A stretch of 22,225 nt of DNA from Betaproteobacteria bacterium (GCA_016713305.1 JADJPK010000027.1:1-22225), one strand, 5' to 3'. Shown: positions 1 through 8,743, counted from the first letter of the stretch. The notes: generated from the letters alone by a model not told the origin. A program made the numbers and translations.

Positions 1-1
1 G

Positions 2-142
2 CTGGTGCGCCTTGTCGATATAGAAGGCGGTTTCCCGTGCCCGGACATCCTCGACCGGATCGGGAGAGGCCGGTTTGAGCTGGGCGAACACGACCACCCC
101 CAGCAGCGCCAGTCCCATGGTCAGGAAAGTCCGGTCGATCAC
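2..142 (-). CDS. N-terminus of a membrane-anchored or exported protein downstream of MBOAT (partial)
   Basis: Only the first 47 codons lie in the window; the gene runs off the left edge. The GTG start at 142 follows AGGAG with 9 bases spacing, and the MBOAT stop codon TAG overlaps that ribosome binding site, so the two genes are translationally close-coupled. The visible protein starts V/M-I-D-R-T-F-L-T-M, followed by a hydrophobic stretch (about residues 6-21) and then a polar region, which looks like a signal anchor or signal peptide. An internal ATG is codon 9. The second MBOAT in this window (9774-11215) is followed at the same distance by an SGNH-family acetylation partner, so this is likely a similar AlgJ/AlgX/SGNH-like partner. 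That is inference from position; no catalytic motif is visible. Confidence 0.6.
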   Translation of the reverse strand, partial: MIDRTFLTMGLALLGVVVFAQLKPASPDPVEDVRARETAFYIDKAHQ

Positions 143-154
143 GACGATCTGCTC

Positions 155-1591
155 CTAGAACTGGAAATAGATGAACTGACTGCCGGGACCTCGGAAAAAC
201 ACGCAGACCACGACAATCGCGGCCAGGGCGACCACCTGCACGGGCCTTTCCAGGGGCCGTGGCAGGAAGCGCCGTTCGTCCAGGTGCAGGAAGAACCAGT
301 ATTCGCGCAAGGCCGCGATGACGATGATGATGCCGATGTTGAGCAACTTGACGCCGCCGAGCTGCTCAACGACCATCTGGGGTCCGCCATGGAACGAGAA
401 CATCGACCCGACGATCCGCACCGCCTGCTCGAGGCTCGTCGCCCGGAAGAATACCCACGTCACCCAGACTTCGAGCAGCAGCACGAGCGCGGCAAGATGC
501 CTGCCGCCGGGAAGCGACATCAACTTCTGCGGCCAGCGTGTGAACCGCTCGACCGACATCCCGACCGCGTGGAGCCCACCCCAAATGAGGAAGTTCCAGG
601 CGGCGCCGTGCCAGAAGCCGGAAACCAGCATCGTGGTCCACATGTTGCACTCTGAACGCAGCCGACTGCCACGTGATCCCCCCAGCGGGATGTACACGTA
701 GTCCCGGAACCAGGTGGACAATGATATGTGCCACCGGGACCAGAAATCCCGAAGTGACGTCGCCACGTAAGGGTGACGGAAGTTCACCAGGAAGTCGTAG
801 CCGGCCCATTTCGCAAGCCCGCGCGCGATGTCGGAGTAGCCGCTGAAGTCGCAGTAGATCTGGAACGCGAACGCGGTCATGATCAGCCACCAGTACCAGC
901 TGCTCGGCGAATGAACCGGATCGTTGAACGCCCCCGTGACGTAGTACGCAAGGTTGTCGGCGATGAACACCTTCTTGGCGAAGCCGTGGGCGATCAGCTT
1001 CGCACCCTCCCAGCGCATGGCCTCGTCCGTATGCGGTTCGAGCTTCAGTTGGGGGAGTAGGTCGGCCGCGCGCACGATCGGGCCGGCGACCAGTTGCGGG
1101 AAGAACGCCAGGAACGCGAAGAACTGGAGGATGTTGCTGGTGGGCTGCAGTTCGCGCTTGTACACGTCGATCGAGTAGCTCATCGACTGGAACGTGTAGA
1201 AGCTGATGCCGACCGGGAGAATCAGGACGAAGTGCGGAATCGACTCACGAAGGGCAACCTGGATGCCTACCTGCGCGAAGAGCCAGGTGAGGTTGTCCGC
1301 GAAGAAGCCGCTGTACTTGAAGACCATCAGCGAGCCGATATTGCCTACCAACGACAGCACCAAGAGCAGCTTGCGCCGGGATCTGTAGCGGACCATGCCT
1401 AACCCGGCCAGATAGTCGATCAGTCCACTGCCGATGATGAGGAACAGGAACCGCCAGTCCCACCAACCATAGAATACGAACGAAAACAGCACGATATAGA
1501 AATAACGAATCTGCACATGCCGCTTCGCTAGCGGCCAGCCGGCGAAAAACAAGGCGGCAAAAATCAAAAAAACTGGAGAATTGAACAACAT
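155..1591 (-). CDS. MBOAT family O-acyltransferase (AlgI-like), polysaccharide acetylation
   Basis: A 478-residue polytopic inner-membrane protein of the membrane-bound O-acyltransferase family, which passes acetyl groups across the membrane to exported polysaccharides (as AlgI does for alginate). Family signatures are clear: N-terminal MLFNSPVFLIF, LPVGISFYTFQ near residue 125, FFPQLVAGPI near 163, CDFSGYSDIA near 247, RWHISLSTWFRDYVYIPLGG at 286-305, and the catalytic-histidine region FWHG (His328) with GGLH (His341). It ends in QFIYFQF. The frame is open further upstream to 1669, but I chose the ATG at 1591 because the family starts with MLFNS and a promoter lies at 1669-1698. No good Shine-Dalgarno precedes it. 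It is the first gene of a minus-strand unit with the partial gene at 2-142. The acetylated polymer is unknown. Confidence 0.93.
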   Translation of the reverse strand: MLFNSPVFLIFAALFFAGWPLAKRHVQIRYFYIVLFSFVFYGWWDWRFLFLIIGSGLIDYLAGLGMVRYRSRRKLLLVLSLVGNIGSLMVFKYSGFFADNLTWLFAQVGIQVALRESIPHFVLILPVGISFYTFQSMSYSIDVYKRELQPTSNILQFFAFLAFFPQLVAGPIVRAADLLPQLKLEPHTDEAMRWEGAKLIAHGFAKKVFIADNLAYYVTGAFNDPVHSPSSWYWWLIMTAFAFQIYCDFSGYSDIARGLAKWAGYDFLVNFRHPYVATSLRDFWSRWHISLSTWFRDYVYIPLGGSRGSRLRSECNMWTTMLVSGFWHGAAWNFLIWGGLHAVGMSVERFTRWPQKLMSLPGGRHLAALVLLLEVWVTWVFFRATSLEQAVRIVGSMFSFHGGPQMVVEQLGGVKLLNIGIIIVIAALREYWFFLHLDERRFLPRPLERPVQVVALAAIVVVCVFFRGPGSQFIYFQF

Positions 1592-1668
1592 CGGGAGGGG
1601 GCTCGGTGCTTTCTGCTGGCGCGACAGGGGTCTCAAGCAGAATGAACAGTGACTCGGAGCGTTGATCA

Positions 1669-1698
1669 ATTATATTCCCGTGGGGATCCTGCGGTCAA
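1669..1698 (-). promoter_or_regulatory. sigma70-like promoter for the MBOAT unit
   Basis: Read on the minus strand: TTGACC (1698-1693), an 18-base spacer, then a perfect TATAAT (1674-1669). The expected transcript start is near 1661, giving a 5' leader of about 70 bases before the ATG at 1591. It is the best promoter match in the window and supports the downstream start of the MBOAT gene. Confidence 0.65.
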
Positions 1699-1717
1699 TA
1701 CTAGAGTTCCCGAGATT

Positions 1718-1745
1718 TTGACAATGCGGATTCGCTCAGTAAACG
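1718..1745 (+). promoter_or_regulatory. possible promoter of the ligase-ATPase-GT-flippase operon
   Basis: A perfect TTGACA (1718-1723) is followed after 16 bases by a poor -10 (TAAACG, 1740-1745). A better -10-like GATAAT at 1758-1763 has no -35 at the right distance. The location, divergent from the MBOAT promoter and about 120 bases upstream of the first gene, is right; the -10 is weak. Confidence 0.3.
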
Positions 1746-1825
1746 CCGATACTGATCGATAATGGTGGGGTGTCGGTGCACGGCGGGTTGCTGAGGCGAT
1801 GCCGAATGCACGGGTTCGGTGGTCA

Positions 1826-1844
1826 GTCCCGTCAGTTGCGGGAC
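1826..1844 (+). promoter_or_regulatory. hairpin directly upstream of the ribosome binding site
   Basis: GTCCCG (1826-1831), a 7-base loop, and CGGGAC (1839-1844) form a perfect 6-bp stem. It abuts GGAGG (1845-1849), the ribosome binding site of the gene starting at 1861. It could stabilise the leader or modulate translation, or be chance in GC-rich DNA. Confidence 0.3.
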
Positions 1845-1860
1845 GGAGGCAGGTGAGCAG

Positions 1861-3339
1861 GTGCTGCGTTTGAACGGATCAGCCACGAAGTGGTCCCCGG
1901 ATGTGGCGCGGTCGCCGGCAAGGCGGGGACCCGCGATCACCATCTTGATCGTGTTGGTCTTCAGCCTGATCGCGAGCCGCTTCCTGGTCACGAGGCTTGG
2001 GGTGGAGATGTTCGCCTTCACCCTGGTGGGACTTCTGGCCGCGGTACTGTTCGCCACCGCCTCGCTCAGGAACCTGATGGTGCCGTTTATCGTGTGGGTG
2101 GTAGCGGTCGGCGGCTTCCGGTTCCTCTGGTCAGTCCGGTCGCCGGTCCTGCCGGATCTCTACCTCGACCGGATGATGATGATCTGGCTCGGCGTCATCT
2201 TCATGATCAAGTACGTCGCGGAGCGGCGGCCGCTGCGGGGGCCCTTCGCGCTCGATCTCCTCCTGCTGGCGCACGGGTTGTACATCTACATCCGCGTCTA
2301 CATCCAGGATTCGCACTACCTCCAGCCGTGGTTCATGAGCGTGGCGATCCCGTACTTCGCCTACTTCTTTGCCAAGAACATCGTCGTCGGTGACCGCAAT
2401 GTGCGCGCGTTGTGGTGGTCGATGTTTGCCCTTGTCATCTACTACTCGTTCACCGCGATTGTGGAGAAGTACCGGGTCGATAGCCTTGTCTTCCCGCGGT
2501 CGATCCTGGCCGCGAAGGAGTTGGAATTCCGGGGCAGATCCATCGGCCCGTTCGAGCAGCCTGGCGTGTTCGGCACGGCGTTCGCGACTCTGTTGCCGGT
2601 CCATCTGTACCTGATCGCGACCGCACGCTCGCAGGTGACACGCATCATCGTCGGCGGCTGCTTCCTGGCGGCGATGGCCGGGCTCTACTTCACGTACACG
2701 CGAGGCTCCTGGCTGGCAGGCATTGCCGGGTCGGCCGTGGCGGTGTATCTCAACTGGCGGCGCTTCGTGCCTATCGTTGCGCCTGCAGGCATCGCGGCTG
2801 CAATCCTGGCGATAGCCGTGCTTGGACTCCGGGAAGACCAGTTCATGAAGGAGCGAGTAGAGAATGACGATACTCTCGGCTCGCGAGTCGGAACCGCCGT
2901 GACCGTACTGCGGCTCTGGCGCGACCACCCGCTGTTCGGGATCGGCTTCTTCCAGTTCCGGGCCGTACGGGAGCAGTACGTATCGCCGGTCGAAGCTCCC
3001 GTGCTCGGCACGATTCGCTTCAGCCAATTCCGGCACAACCCCATCCACGACATCTATCTGGGGCCGTTGGCCGAGGACGGATTGGTTGGGGCCCTGATGC
3101 AGTTCGGCATCTACTTCCTGATCTTCCGGAAGGCGTTCGCCGTGTACCGGAACCGGGGCCCGGACGACCACTTCGGGCAATTCGTGCTTCCGGTGTGTGC
3201 GGGCGCGTTCGCTGCCTACCTCGTGGGCGGGCTGGCGTTCGATTACCGGTACTTCTCGTTCAATGGCACGCTCTTCTACATGATCGCCGGCGTGCTCGCC
3301 GGATACCAGCGCTCGGAGAGATCCCATGTTCCTGCGTGA
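1861..3339 (+). CDS. O-antigen ligase / Wzy-like polymerase family membrane protein
   Basis: A 492-residue polytopic inner-membrane protein of the O-antigen ligase (Wzy_C) superfamily, which joins undecaprenyl-diphosphate-linked saccharide units to one another or to an acceptor in the periplasm. Evidence is about a dozen hydrophobic segments, the YFTYTRGSWLAGI segment near nucleotides 2690-2725, and the periplasmic-loop motif RHNPIHDIYLGPLAEDGLVG (about 3031-3090), matching the conserved HN...L.E.G pattern. Ligase and polymerase cannot be separated by sequence alone. I chose GTG 1861, preceded by GGAGG at 1845-1849; the frame is open upstream to a GTG at 1819, and TTG 1870 is also possible. 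Its 3' end overlaps the start of the ATPase gene by 14 bases, marking it as the first gene of a coupled operon. Confidence 0.87.
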   Translation: MLRLNGSATKWSPDVARSPARRGPAITILIVLVFSLIASRFLVTRLGVEMFAFTLVGLLAAVLFATASLRNLMVPFIVWVVAVGGFRFLWSVRSPVLPDLYLDRMMMIWLGVIFMIKYVAERRPLRGPFALDLLLLAHGLYIYIRVYIQDSHYLQPWFMSVAIPYFAYFFAKNIVVGDRNVRALWWSMFALVIYYSFTAIVEKYRVDSLVFPRSILAAKELEFRGRSIGPFEQPGVFGTAFATLLPVHLYLIATARSQVTRIIVGGCFLAAMAGLYFTYTRGSWLAGIAGSAVAVYLNWRRFVPIVAPAGIAAAILAIAVLGLREDQFMKERVENDDTLGSRVGTAVTVLRLWRDHPLFGIGFFQFRAVREQYVSPVEAPVLGTIRFSQFRHNPIHDIYLGPLAEDGLVGALMQFGIYFLIFRKAFAVYRNRGPDDHFGQFVLPVCAGAFAAYLVGGLAFDYRYFSFNGTLFYMIAGVLAGYQRSERSHVPA

Positions 3340-5055
3340 GTTCGGTCTTGCAGTCCATCCGTTCGGCATCTCGCCGCGACTCGACTTCCTCTACAAGTCG
3401 GGGGCGTTCGAGGAGAGCATTGCGCATCTGGTCTATGGGCTGGACAGCAACGAGGCCATCATCATGATCACCGGCGCCATCGGCACCGGGAAGACCATGG
3501 CGATCCAGTCCTTCCTGTCGCACCTCGGCGACCGCTATCTGACTGCACTCGTGACAAACACGAGCGTCGACGCCAAGGAACTCCTGAAGCTGGTGCTCGA
3601 GGATCTCGGGGTGCCCGTGGAGCCGGGTGCCGACAAGTCCGATCTGCTGATCGCGTTCAAGAAGTTCCTGATCGCGTCGGGTCGGGACGGCAAGCGGCTC
3701 ATCGTGGTCATCGACGAGGCGCAGAACCTGTCCCGCGAGGCGCTTGAAGAGATCCGTCTTCTCACGAACCTGGGACAGGGGACGAGCAGCCGGTTCAGAT
3801 CGTCCTGGCGGGCCAACCTGAGCTGGAGGCGGCGCTTCAGCGTGCGGACCTGGCCCAGCTTCGGCAGCGCATCCGCGTGCACTACAAGCTGGCTCCGTTG
3901 TCGCGGCGGGAGCTGGAAGAGTACGTCGATCATCGCATGACCGTGGCCGGCGGGAACGCATGTACGTTCTCGGTGCGGGCCCTGGATCTCATCTACCAGT
4001 TGAGCGGTGGTATCCCGCGTGTGGTGAATACCCTGTGCGGCGAAGGGCTGCTGGCTGCCTATGTGGCAGGGCGGCGCAAGGTCGAAGTGGGCGATCTCGA
4101 CGAATCCGGCGCGGCTTCGGGTGGGATGACGACGGTCGCCGAGGCTTCGATGCCGATACCTCCTGCCCGGACGGACACGGACGGCACGTCTTCGCCCGGC
4201 GCCGGTTCGAAGGCAGGTTCGGCCGGGCGAGATCGGGGCGACGCCAGCCACGGAACCCCCAAGCCCGCACCCCAATTGGCGACGCGACAGCAGGCAGCCG
4301 AGGGCAGGGGTGGCAGGGCGGTCGAGCCGAAGCGAGGTCGTGTTGTTGGCCGCGCCCTGGGTGCGGTGCTGCTGCTGGCTGCCGTTGTCCTGGGAGGGCT
4401 GGCTGCGACCGGGCGGTTCGATGTGTTCGAGGCGATCGGCGATGTACTGCACCGGCCCGAGGACGCTGAGCTCTCCGAGCGGACGACACCAGAAGGAATC
4501 GATGCCGAACCGAGGGCCGACGCCACGACTTCCGTAGTTGGTGCCCGGATCGGAGCCGAAGCGGCCCGGGACAGTTCGACCGCCTTGGCAGCGGACCCGG
4601 TTTCCGAACAGCATGCACTGCAGGCCGAAGCGGGCGAGGTGGTCCCGCCGCCGGTCGAGCCGGCGGTATCGTCGCCCGGGGCGGGCAGCCCACAACGTGC
4701 CGCGGCGCCGACAACGACAACGGTCGAGACGGCAGGCGGAACGCAGGTCCCTGCGGCCGCGGCTCCCGAGGCGTCCGAGCCCAGCGGGAACATCGCGACC
4801 GACGGCCCGCTCTATCTGCACGTGAGTTCGTTCCGTACACCTGATCATGCCGGCATCCTCGCCCGACAGTACACCGACGCCGGCCTGCCGGCGATCGTGC
4901 GTCAGCAGTTCGTACGCGAGGTCTCGTGGTACCGCGTGTATCTCGGTCCGTTCGCATCCCACGCGGAAGCTGTCGCCCGTGCGAATGCGCTGCGTGACTC
5001 GGGATCCATCACTTACTACAAGGTCATGTCGCTGGGCGACGTCGACGCTCAATGA
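3326..5055 (+). CDS. ExeA/DamX-like AAA ATPase with TM segment and C-terminal SPOR domain, frameshifted
   Basis: As sequenced, this gene is two overlapping frames, 3326 to about 3781 and about 3781-5055. The first frame carries the ExeA-type N-terminus (FGLAVHPFGISP), Walker A GAIGTGKT (residues 50-57) and Walker B LIVVIDEAQNL (125-135). The second continues with QIVLAGQPELEAALQR and the sensor-2-like GGIPRVVNTLC, then a Pro/Ala/Gly-rich linker, one TM helix (about 4345-4413), a long acidic linker and a SPOR domain (about 4804-5040). Adding one G to the GGGG run at 3778-3781 gives a continuous 576-residue protein. SPOR domains bind glycan strands lacking stem peptides; ExeA uses a different peptidoglycan-binding domain to help assemble a secretin. 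It could therefore be a DamX-like envelope protein, or an ATPase related to the PEP-CTERM-locus family. It overlaps its upstream neighbour by 14 bases and its downstream one by 4. Confidence 0.82.
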
Positions 5056-6260
5056 GCGATTTGCCGGAATCCCCACGGGTTGCCCACTTCGTGGAGACGC
5101 TGACGGCGGGTGGAGCCGAGATGCTCGCCATGAGGATCTCCGGCGTGTTGGCGGATCGCGGTTGGGGTGCGCATCTCGTCGTTGCCCGCGCGGACGGACC
5201 GCTGCGCTGCCGGGTTCCGGAGACGGTACGCCTGGGCGACCTTGGCTGCGACCGCAATGGTGGCGGGCCGGCCGGCGCGCTGGCGTATTTCCTCTCGCTA
5301 CGCAGGCGCCTGGAGGCGTACCTCCGCGTGAACAGGATCGATGTGCTCCAATGCCACCTGCCGATGGCGAACTTCCTCGGCCTCGTGATGGCGAGGCGGC
5401 AGGTCTGCCCTGTGTTGCCGACCGTTCACAACGAACGCGAGTTCGACTATGGCGGACGCGGAAGCTGGCTGCGCCGGCCGCTTCGCAAGGCGGCTTACCG
5501 TCGACTGCTTCACAGCTGCTCGGCCATGGTTGCCGTCAGCGAACAGGCGCGAACCGCGATGATCGGGGCACTGGGGGCCGACGAGGAGGAAGCTCGGCGC
5601 ATCGTTGTCATCCCGAACGGGGTGCCGGCCGGCCCGCGCGCCGGCAAACACGAACGCGCCGCCGCCCGGACACGCTGGAACATTCCCGGCGACGCCGTCC
5701 TGATCGTGGGGATGGGTCGACTAACCGCCCAGAAGGACTTCCCGCACGCTGATCGCGGCGCTCGGCGCGATCGAAGGGATGAACCCCGACTGGCAATGTG
5801 TCATCGCCGGCGAGGGCGAGCAGCGTTCGCAGCTGAACAGTTGGCGAGGAGCCTCGGAATCAGCCAGCGCTGCCGGTTTGCCGGTCACGTCGACAACACG
5901 GCCGAGTTGCTACGTGCCGCCGATGTGTTCTGTCTGCCGTCGACGTTTGAGGGCATGCCCCTGGCGGTGCTGGAAGCCATGTCGCATGATCTTCCGGTCA
6001 TCGCCACCGATCTGCCGGTGCTGGCAGAACTCGTCCAGGACGGTCTGAGCGGCCGCCTGGTTCCCGTCGGCGACTCCGGCCGGCTTGCGGGCGCACTGCG
6101 GGAAGCCGTCGCCGACGAGGCGCGGCGTCGGCAGTGGGGTCACACTGCGGGGGAGGCCGTGCGGAGGCGGCACGACCTGGATGTCGTGGTTGACAGGCTC
6201 GAAGCGATCTATCGCGAAGCGCGGGCTTCCAGACGAGGCGAGAACGTCGTTGCTGACTAG
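5052..6260 (+). CDS. GT4-family glycosyltransferase with an internal out-of-frame segment
   Basis: A 402-residue GT-B-fold retaining glycosyltransferase, expected to add a sugar from a nucleotide donor to the lipid-linked repeat unit on the cytoplasmic side. Signatures are the N-terminal TAGGAEMLA, HNERE near 126, VAVSEQAR near 160, IPNGV at 187-191, GRLTAQKDFP at 222-231 and the EX7E motif (Glu300, Glu308; FEGMPLAVLEAM). Residues about 232-261 (5745-5834) do not resemble the family. In the next frame the same stretch reads TLIAALGAIEG...NPDWQCVIAGEGEQRSQL, the usual family sequence. So one base is extra near 5742-5745 and one is missing near 5835, and the frame closes again. Its ATG overlaps the ATPase stop codon (ATGA), and its end overlaps the flippase start. 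Confidence 0.88.
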   Translation: MSDLPESPRVAHFVETLTAGGAEMLAMRISGVLADRGWGAHLVVARADGPLRCRVPETVRLGDLGCDRNGGGPAGALAYFLSLRRRLEAYLRVNRIDVLQCHLPMANFLGLVMARRQVCPVLPTVHNEREFDYGGRGSWLRRPLRKAAYRRLLHSCSAMVAVSEQARTAMIGALGADEEEARRIVVIPNGVPAGPRAGKHERAAARTRWNIPGDAVLIVGMGRLTAQKDFPHADRGARRDRRDEPRLAMCHRRRGRAAFAAEQLARSLGISQRCRFAGHVDNTAELLRAADVFCLPSTFEGMPLAVLEAMSHDLPVIATDLPVLAELVQDGLSGRLVPVGDSGRLAGALREAVADEARRRQWGHTAGEAVRRRHDLDVVVDRLEAIYREARASRRGENVVAD

Positions 6261-7572
6261 TTCGCTCTACCTGTTCATGTCGAAGGTGCTCGGGTACGGG
6301 ATGCGCCTGTTGCTTCCCCTCGTGCTTGTACGCCTGCTGACGGTCTACGACTTCGGTTCCTACCGCCAGTTCTTCCTGCTCGAGAGCTACATCGGTGCCC
6401 TTTTCCAGATCGGTCTGAACCAGGCGCTGTTCTATCTGGTCCCCCGTGACGTCGAGAACGCAGGGTCCTACTTCATCAACAGCATCATCATGAATGTGAT
6501 CGCGTTCGCGGTCATCTTCGCAGTCATTGGTCTCAATCTCGATGTTCTCAGCGGATTCCTGAAGATGTCGGTGCTCAGGGACGAATTCTGGGTCCTGGCG
6601 GCCTATGTCATCACGCTGATCCTCACGATCGGCTGCGATTGCTTCCTCGCCGCGCGTCAGCGCGTGAAGGCCGCGGCGGCCTTCGAGGTCGGCGGCCAGA
6701 TCCTGGTCAGTGGAATCAGCGTCATGGCCGCGTACATCACCCGCGACCTGCATACGGTTCTCGTCAGCCTGGTCGTGGGCAGGCTTCTGCAGTTGATAGG
6801 CATGCTGGCATTCATCCAGGTGCGATTGCACGGCTTCCGCTCCTCACGGTACTTCTTCGCCATTCGGGAGCAGATACGCTACAGTGTCATCCTGGGCGCG
6901 GGCGGGACCCTCATCACGATGCTGGCGCGCCTTCATGAGTTCATGGTCAGCCGCTACTACGGCACCGAGGGGTTCGCGGTATACTCTGCCGGCTGCACGG
7001 AGATCCCGATCATCCAGATGTTCGTGCAATCGGTGGCAGTCGTTGCGCTGGGTCAGTTCGCCGCACTCGAGCAGCGCAACGACTGGGCGGGCATCCGGGC
7101 CCTGTGGCGCCGTGTGATGGCCAGCTCGTACGCCGTCACGTTGCCGGTCACGCTCGTGTTCGTGCTCTTCGCCAAGCCACTGGTCGTGGCGATGTGCACG
7201 AGCACATACGAGGACGCGGCTCCGATCTTCCAGATGAATGCACTGACCAAGATCGCGTTGATCTACAACTACACGCTCGTCCTGCGCGCCATCAATCGCA
7301 ATGACGTCACGGTGTGGGTCAACGTGGCGACGCTGGTGGTGGCGCCTTTCGCGCTGTACGGCGGCATGGTGATCGGGGGCATGGTGGGCATCATCGCCGT
7401 GCAGGTGCCCTTGATGCTCGGAACGCGCTGGGTCGGCATGATCATCATGAACAGGTTGATTGCGGAGCCGATGCCCTTCCTCGTCAGCCCAGCGGAGATT
7501 GGGGGCTTCTATGCCGAGCTCTGGCGGAAGGCCAAGTCCATGGGCGTCAGGCTGGGCGCGGGGAGGCGCTAG
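6250..7572 (+). CDS. Wzx-type polysaccharide flippase (MATE/PST superfamily)
   Basis: A polytopic inner-membrane protein of about 440 residues with roughly 12-14 hydrophobic segments, typical of oligosaccharide flippases that move lipid-linked repeat units to the periplasmic face. The N-terminal SSLYLFMSKVLGYGMRLLLP followed by TVYDFGSYRQFF is the normal start of this family. I favour TTG 6250, with GAGGCGAG about 9 bases upstream and an 11-base overlap with the preceding glycosyltransferase; ATG 6277 is the alternative but would cut the first helix. The frame is open upstream to 6085, but that part only shadows the glycosyltransferase. It is the last gene of the 1861-7572 operon, next to a Wzy/WaaL-family gene as expected for a Wzx/Wzy pathway. 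Confidence 0.87.
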   Translation: MLTSSLYLFMSKVLGYGMRLLLPLVLVRLLTVYDFGSYRQFFLLESYIGALFQIGLNQALFYLVPRDVENAGSYFINSIIMNVIAFAVIFAVIGLNLDVLSGFLKMSVLRDEFWVLAAYVITLILTIGCDCFLAARQRVKAAAAFEVGGQILVSGISVMAAYITRDLHTVLVSLVVGRLLQLIGMLAFIQVRLHGFRSSRYFFAIREQIRYSVILGAGGTLITMLARLHEFMVSRYYGTEGFAVYSAGCTEIPIIQMFVQSVAVVALGQFAALEQRNDWAGIRALWRRVMASSYAVTLPVTLVFVLFAKPLVVAMCTSTYEDAAPIFQMNALTKIALIYNYTLVLRAINRNDVTVWVNVATLVVAPFALYGGMVIGGMVGIIAVQVPLMLGTRWVGMIIMNRLIAEPMPFLVSPAEIGGFYAELWRKAKSMGVRLGAGRR

Positions 7573-7873
7573 AGTCGCGCGATTGGGGAACGCGGCCGTG
7601 CGTCTGCGGCCGCTGCGGTTGCGAGTGCCGACGCCCTGCGCCGAGGGGATGCCGTGCAGTCGCCGCCTGGATGCCCAGGACAAGGGCCCAATCTGGATTA
7701 CAGAGGTCCAGGATCGGACGGTGGTTTCCGAGGTGCGATGGGATTCGCCCGCGCGCGCCTCGACAGCCCGACGCGCAATGGACTATGATAGGTACGCAGC
7801 GCGTGTTCGAATCTCAGGTAACTGTTCGCCGAGTATCTGGGTTGCACGGAAGTGACGACAGGAGTCGCGCCAG
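7573..7873. other. intergenic region between flippase and methyltransferase genes
   Basis: About 300 bases without a supported gene. Open frames crossing it have compositions unlike any family and overlap the flippase 3' end. It holds the candidate promoter at 7760-7789. No strong terminator hairpin with a T-tract was found after the flippase stop. Confidence 0.6.
7760..7789 (+). promoter_or_regulatory. sigma70-like promoter for the methyltransferase gene
   Basis: TCGACA (7760-7765, five of six matches to TTGACA), an 18-base spacer and TATGAT (7784-7789, five of six). The predicted leader is about 75 bases. It suggests the methyltransferase is transcribed separately from the upstream operon. 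Confidence 0.45.
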
Positions 7874-8712
7874 ATGACGAAACCCATGCCAGCGGGGCGT
7901 CGAGCCGAGGATGTGAGGCACCAGTATGAGGTGGAGAAGGCCCTGGCTGCGAAGCTGCGGGCCGCGCCGGCGGAAGAGCGGCGCCACCTGTACGCGCAGG
8001 TCTACGATGAGATGTTCCGTCTCTGTCCAGACCATCCGCAACTGGTGAGGAAGCGAGATCCATCGGCCGATGCGGCCAAGATCGAACGCCAACTGACGAT
8101 TCTCCGCAACTATGTGCGGCCGGAGCACACGTACCTCGAGATCGGTCCCGGTGATTGCGCGCTGACCGTCGCCATGGCGCGAATCGCCCACAGGTGCATC
8201 GCGGTCGACGTGTCGACTGAGGTCACGCGGCATGCACATTGGCCAGACAACATGGAGCTGATCATCTCGGATGGCAGCAGCATACCCGTGCCCTCCGGAT
8301 CGGTGGACGTCGCCTACAGTAACCAGCTGATGGAACACCTGCATCCGGATGACGCCGGGACACAGCTGGTCAACATCGTTGCCGCATTGAAGCCAGGTGG
8401 GCTCTACCTCTGCTGTACGCCCAATCGGCTATCAGGTCCACATGACATCTCCGGGCCCTTTGACGAGGTCGCGACGGGCTTTCATCTGCGTGAATACACG
8501 ATTCGCGAAACGATGGACCTGTTTCGACGTGCCGGCTTCAGGCGATTCGGCGGGTCCGTTGTTGTTCGCGGACGGTTCTACCGGCACCCACTGGCGCCGC
8601 TGCTGCCGGTAGAAGCGGTGCTCGGTGCGTTGCCGCGGGGCTTGTGCCAGGCCATCGCGGACTCGCGGTGGCCTCGCCTTCTGCTGGGGTCAATATCGTC
8701 GCAGTCAAGTAA
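7874..8712 (+). CDS. SAM-dependent class I methyltransferase, frameshifted near its 3' end
   Basis: A cytosolic class I methyltransferase, probably modifying a sugar or lipid-linked intermediate. It has SAM motif I YLEIGPGDCAL (residues 87-97), the acidic end of beta 2 (AVDVS, 110-114), SNQLMEHLHPDDA (149-161) and LKPGGLYLCCTPN (172-184). As sequenced the frame runs on to 8860 with an unconvincing tail that overlaps the opposing SGNH gene by 121 bases. One extra G in the GGGG run at 8686-8689 changes the end to LLGVNIVAVK plus TAA at 8710-8712. That gives 279 residues, removes the overlap and restores a normal ending, so I set the end at 8712. The substrate is unknown. Confidence 0.82.
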
Positions 8713-8728
8713 TCATCGCTACGGGAGA

Positions 8729-8743
8729 CTGACGCCACGTCAG
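8729..8743. terminator. small hairpin between convergent genes
   Basis: CTGACG (8729-8734), loop CCA, CGTCAG (8738-8743) is a perfect 6-bp stem in the short gap between the corrected methyltransferase stop (8712) and the SGNH gene stop (8740-8742), which it overlaps. There is no T-tract on either side, so an intrinsic terminator is doubtful. Confidence 0.25.

Noticed and set aside
5..701. Plus-strand open frames across the first MBOAT gene
   Set aside because: They are antisense to a clear MBOAT protein; composition and lack of motifs mark them as GC-rich shadows.
2131..3369. A 412-codon minus-strand open frame opposite the O-antigen ligase gene
   Set aside because: Rich in Arg, His, Asp and Glu with no membrane or domain pattern; the opposite strand carries a convincing membrane protein.
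3326..5055. Programmed ribosomal frameshifting in the ATPase gene
   Set aside because: No slippery heptamer or downstream structure was evident at GGGG, and similar breaks occur in unrelated genes of the window, which points to sequence error.
3535..5076. A 513-codon minus-strand open frame opposite the ATPase-SPOR gene
   Set aside because: Arg/Gly/Ser-rich shadow; the plus strand holds Walker motifs and a SPOR domain in order.
7460..7877. Open frames covering the flippase 3' end and the following gap
   Set aside because: Overlap the flippase, unnatural composition, and a candidate promoter lies inside them.
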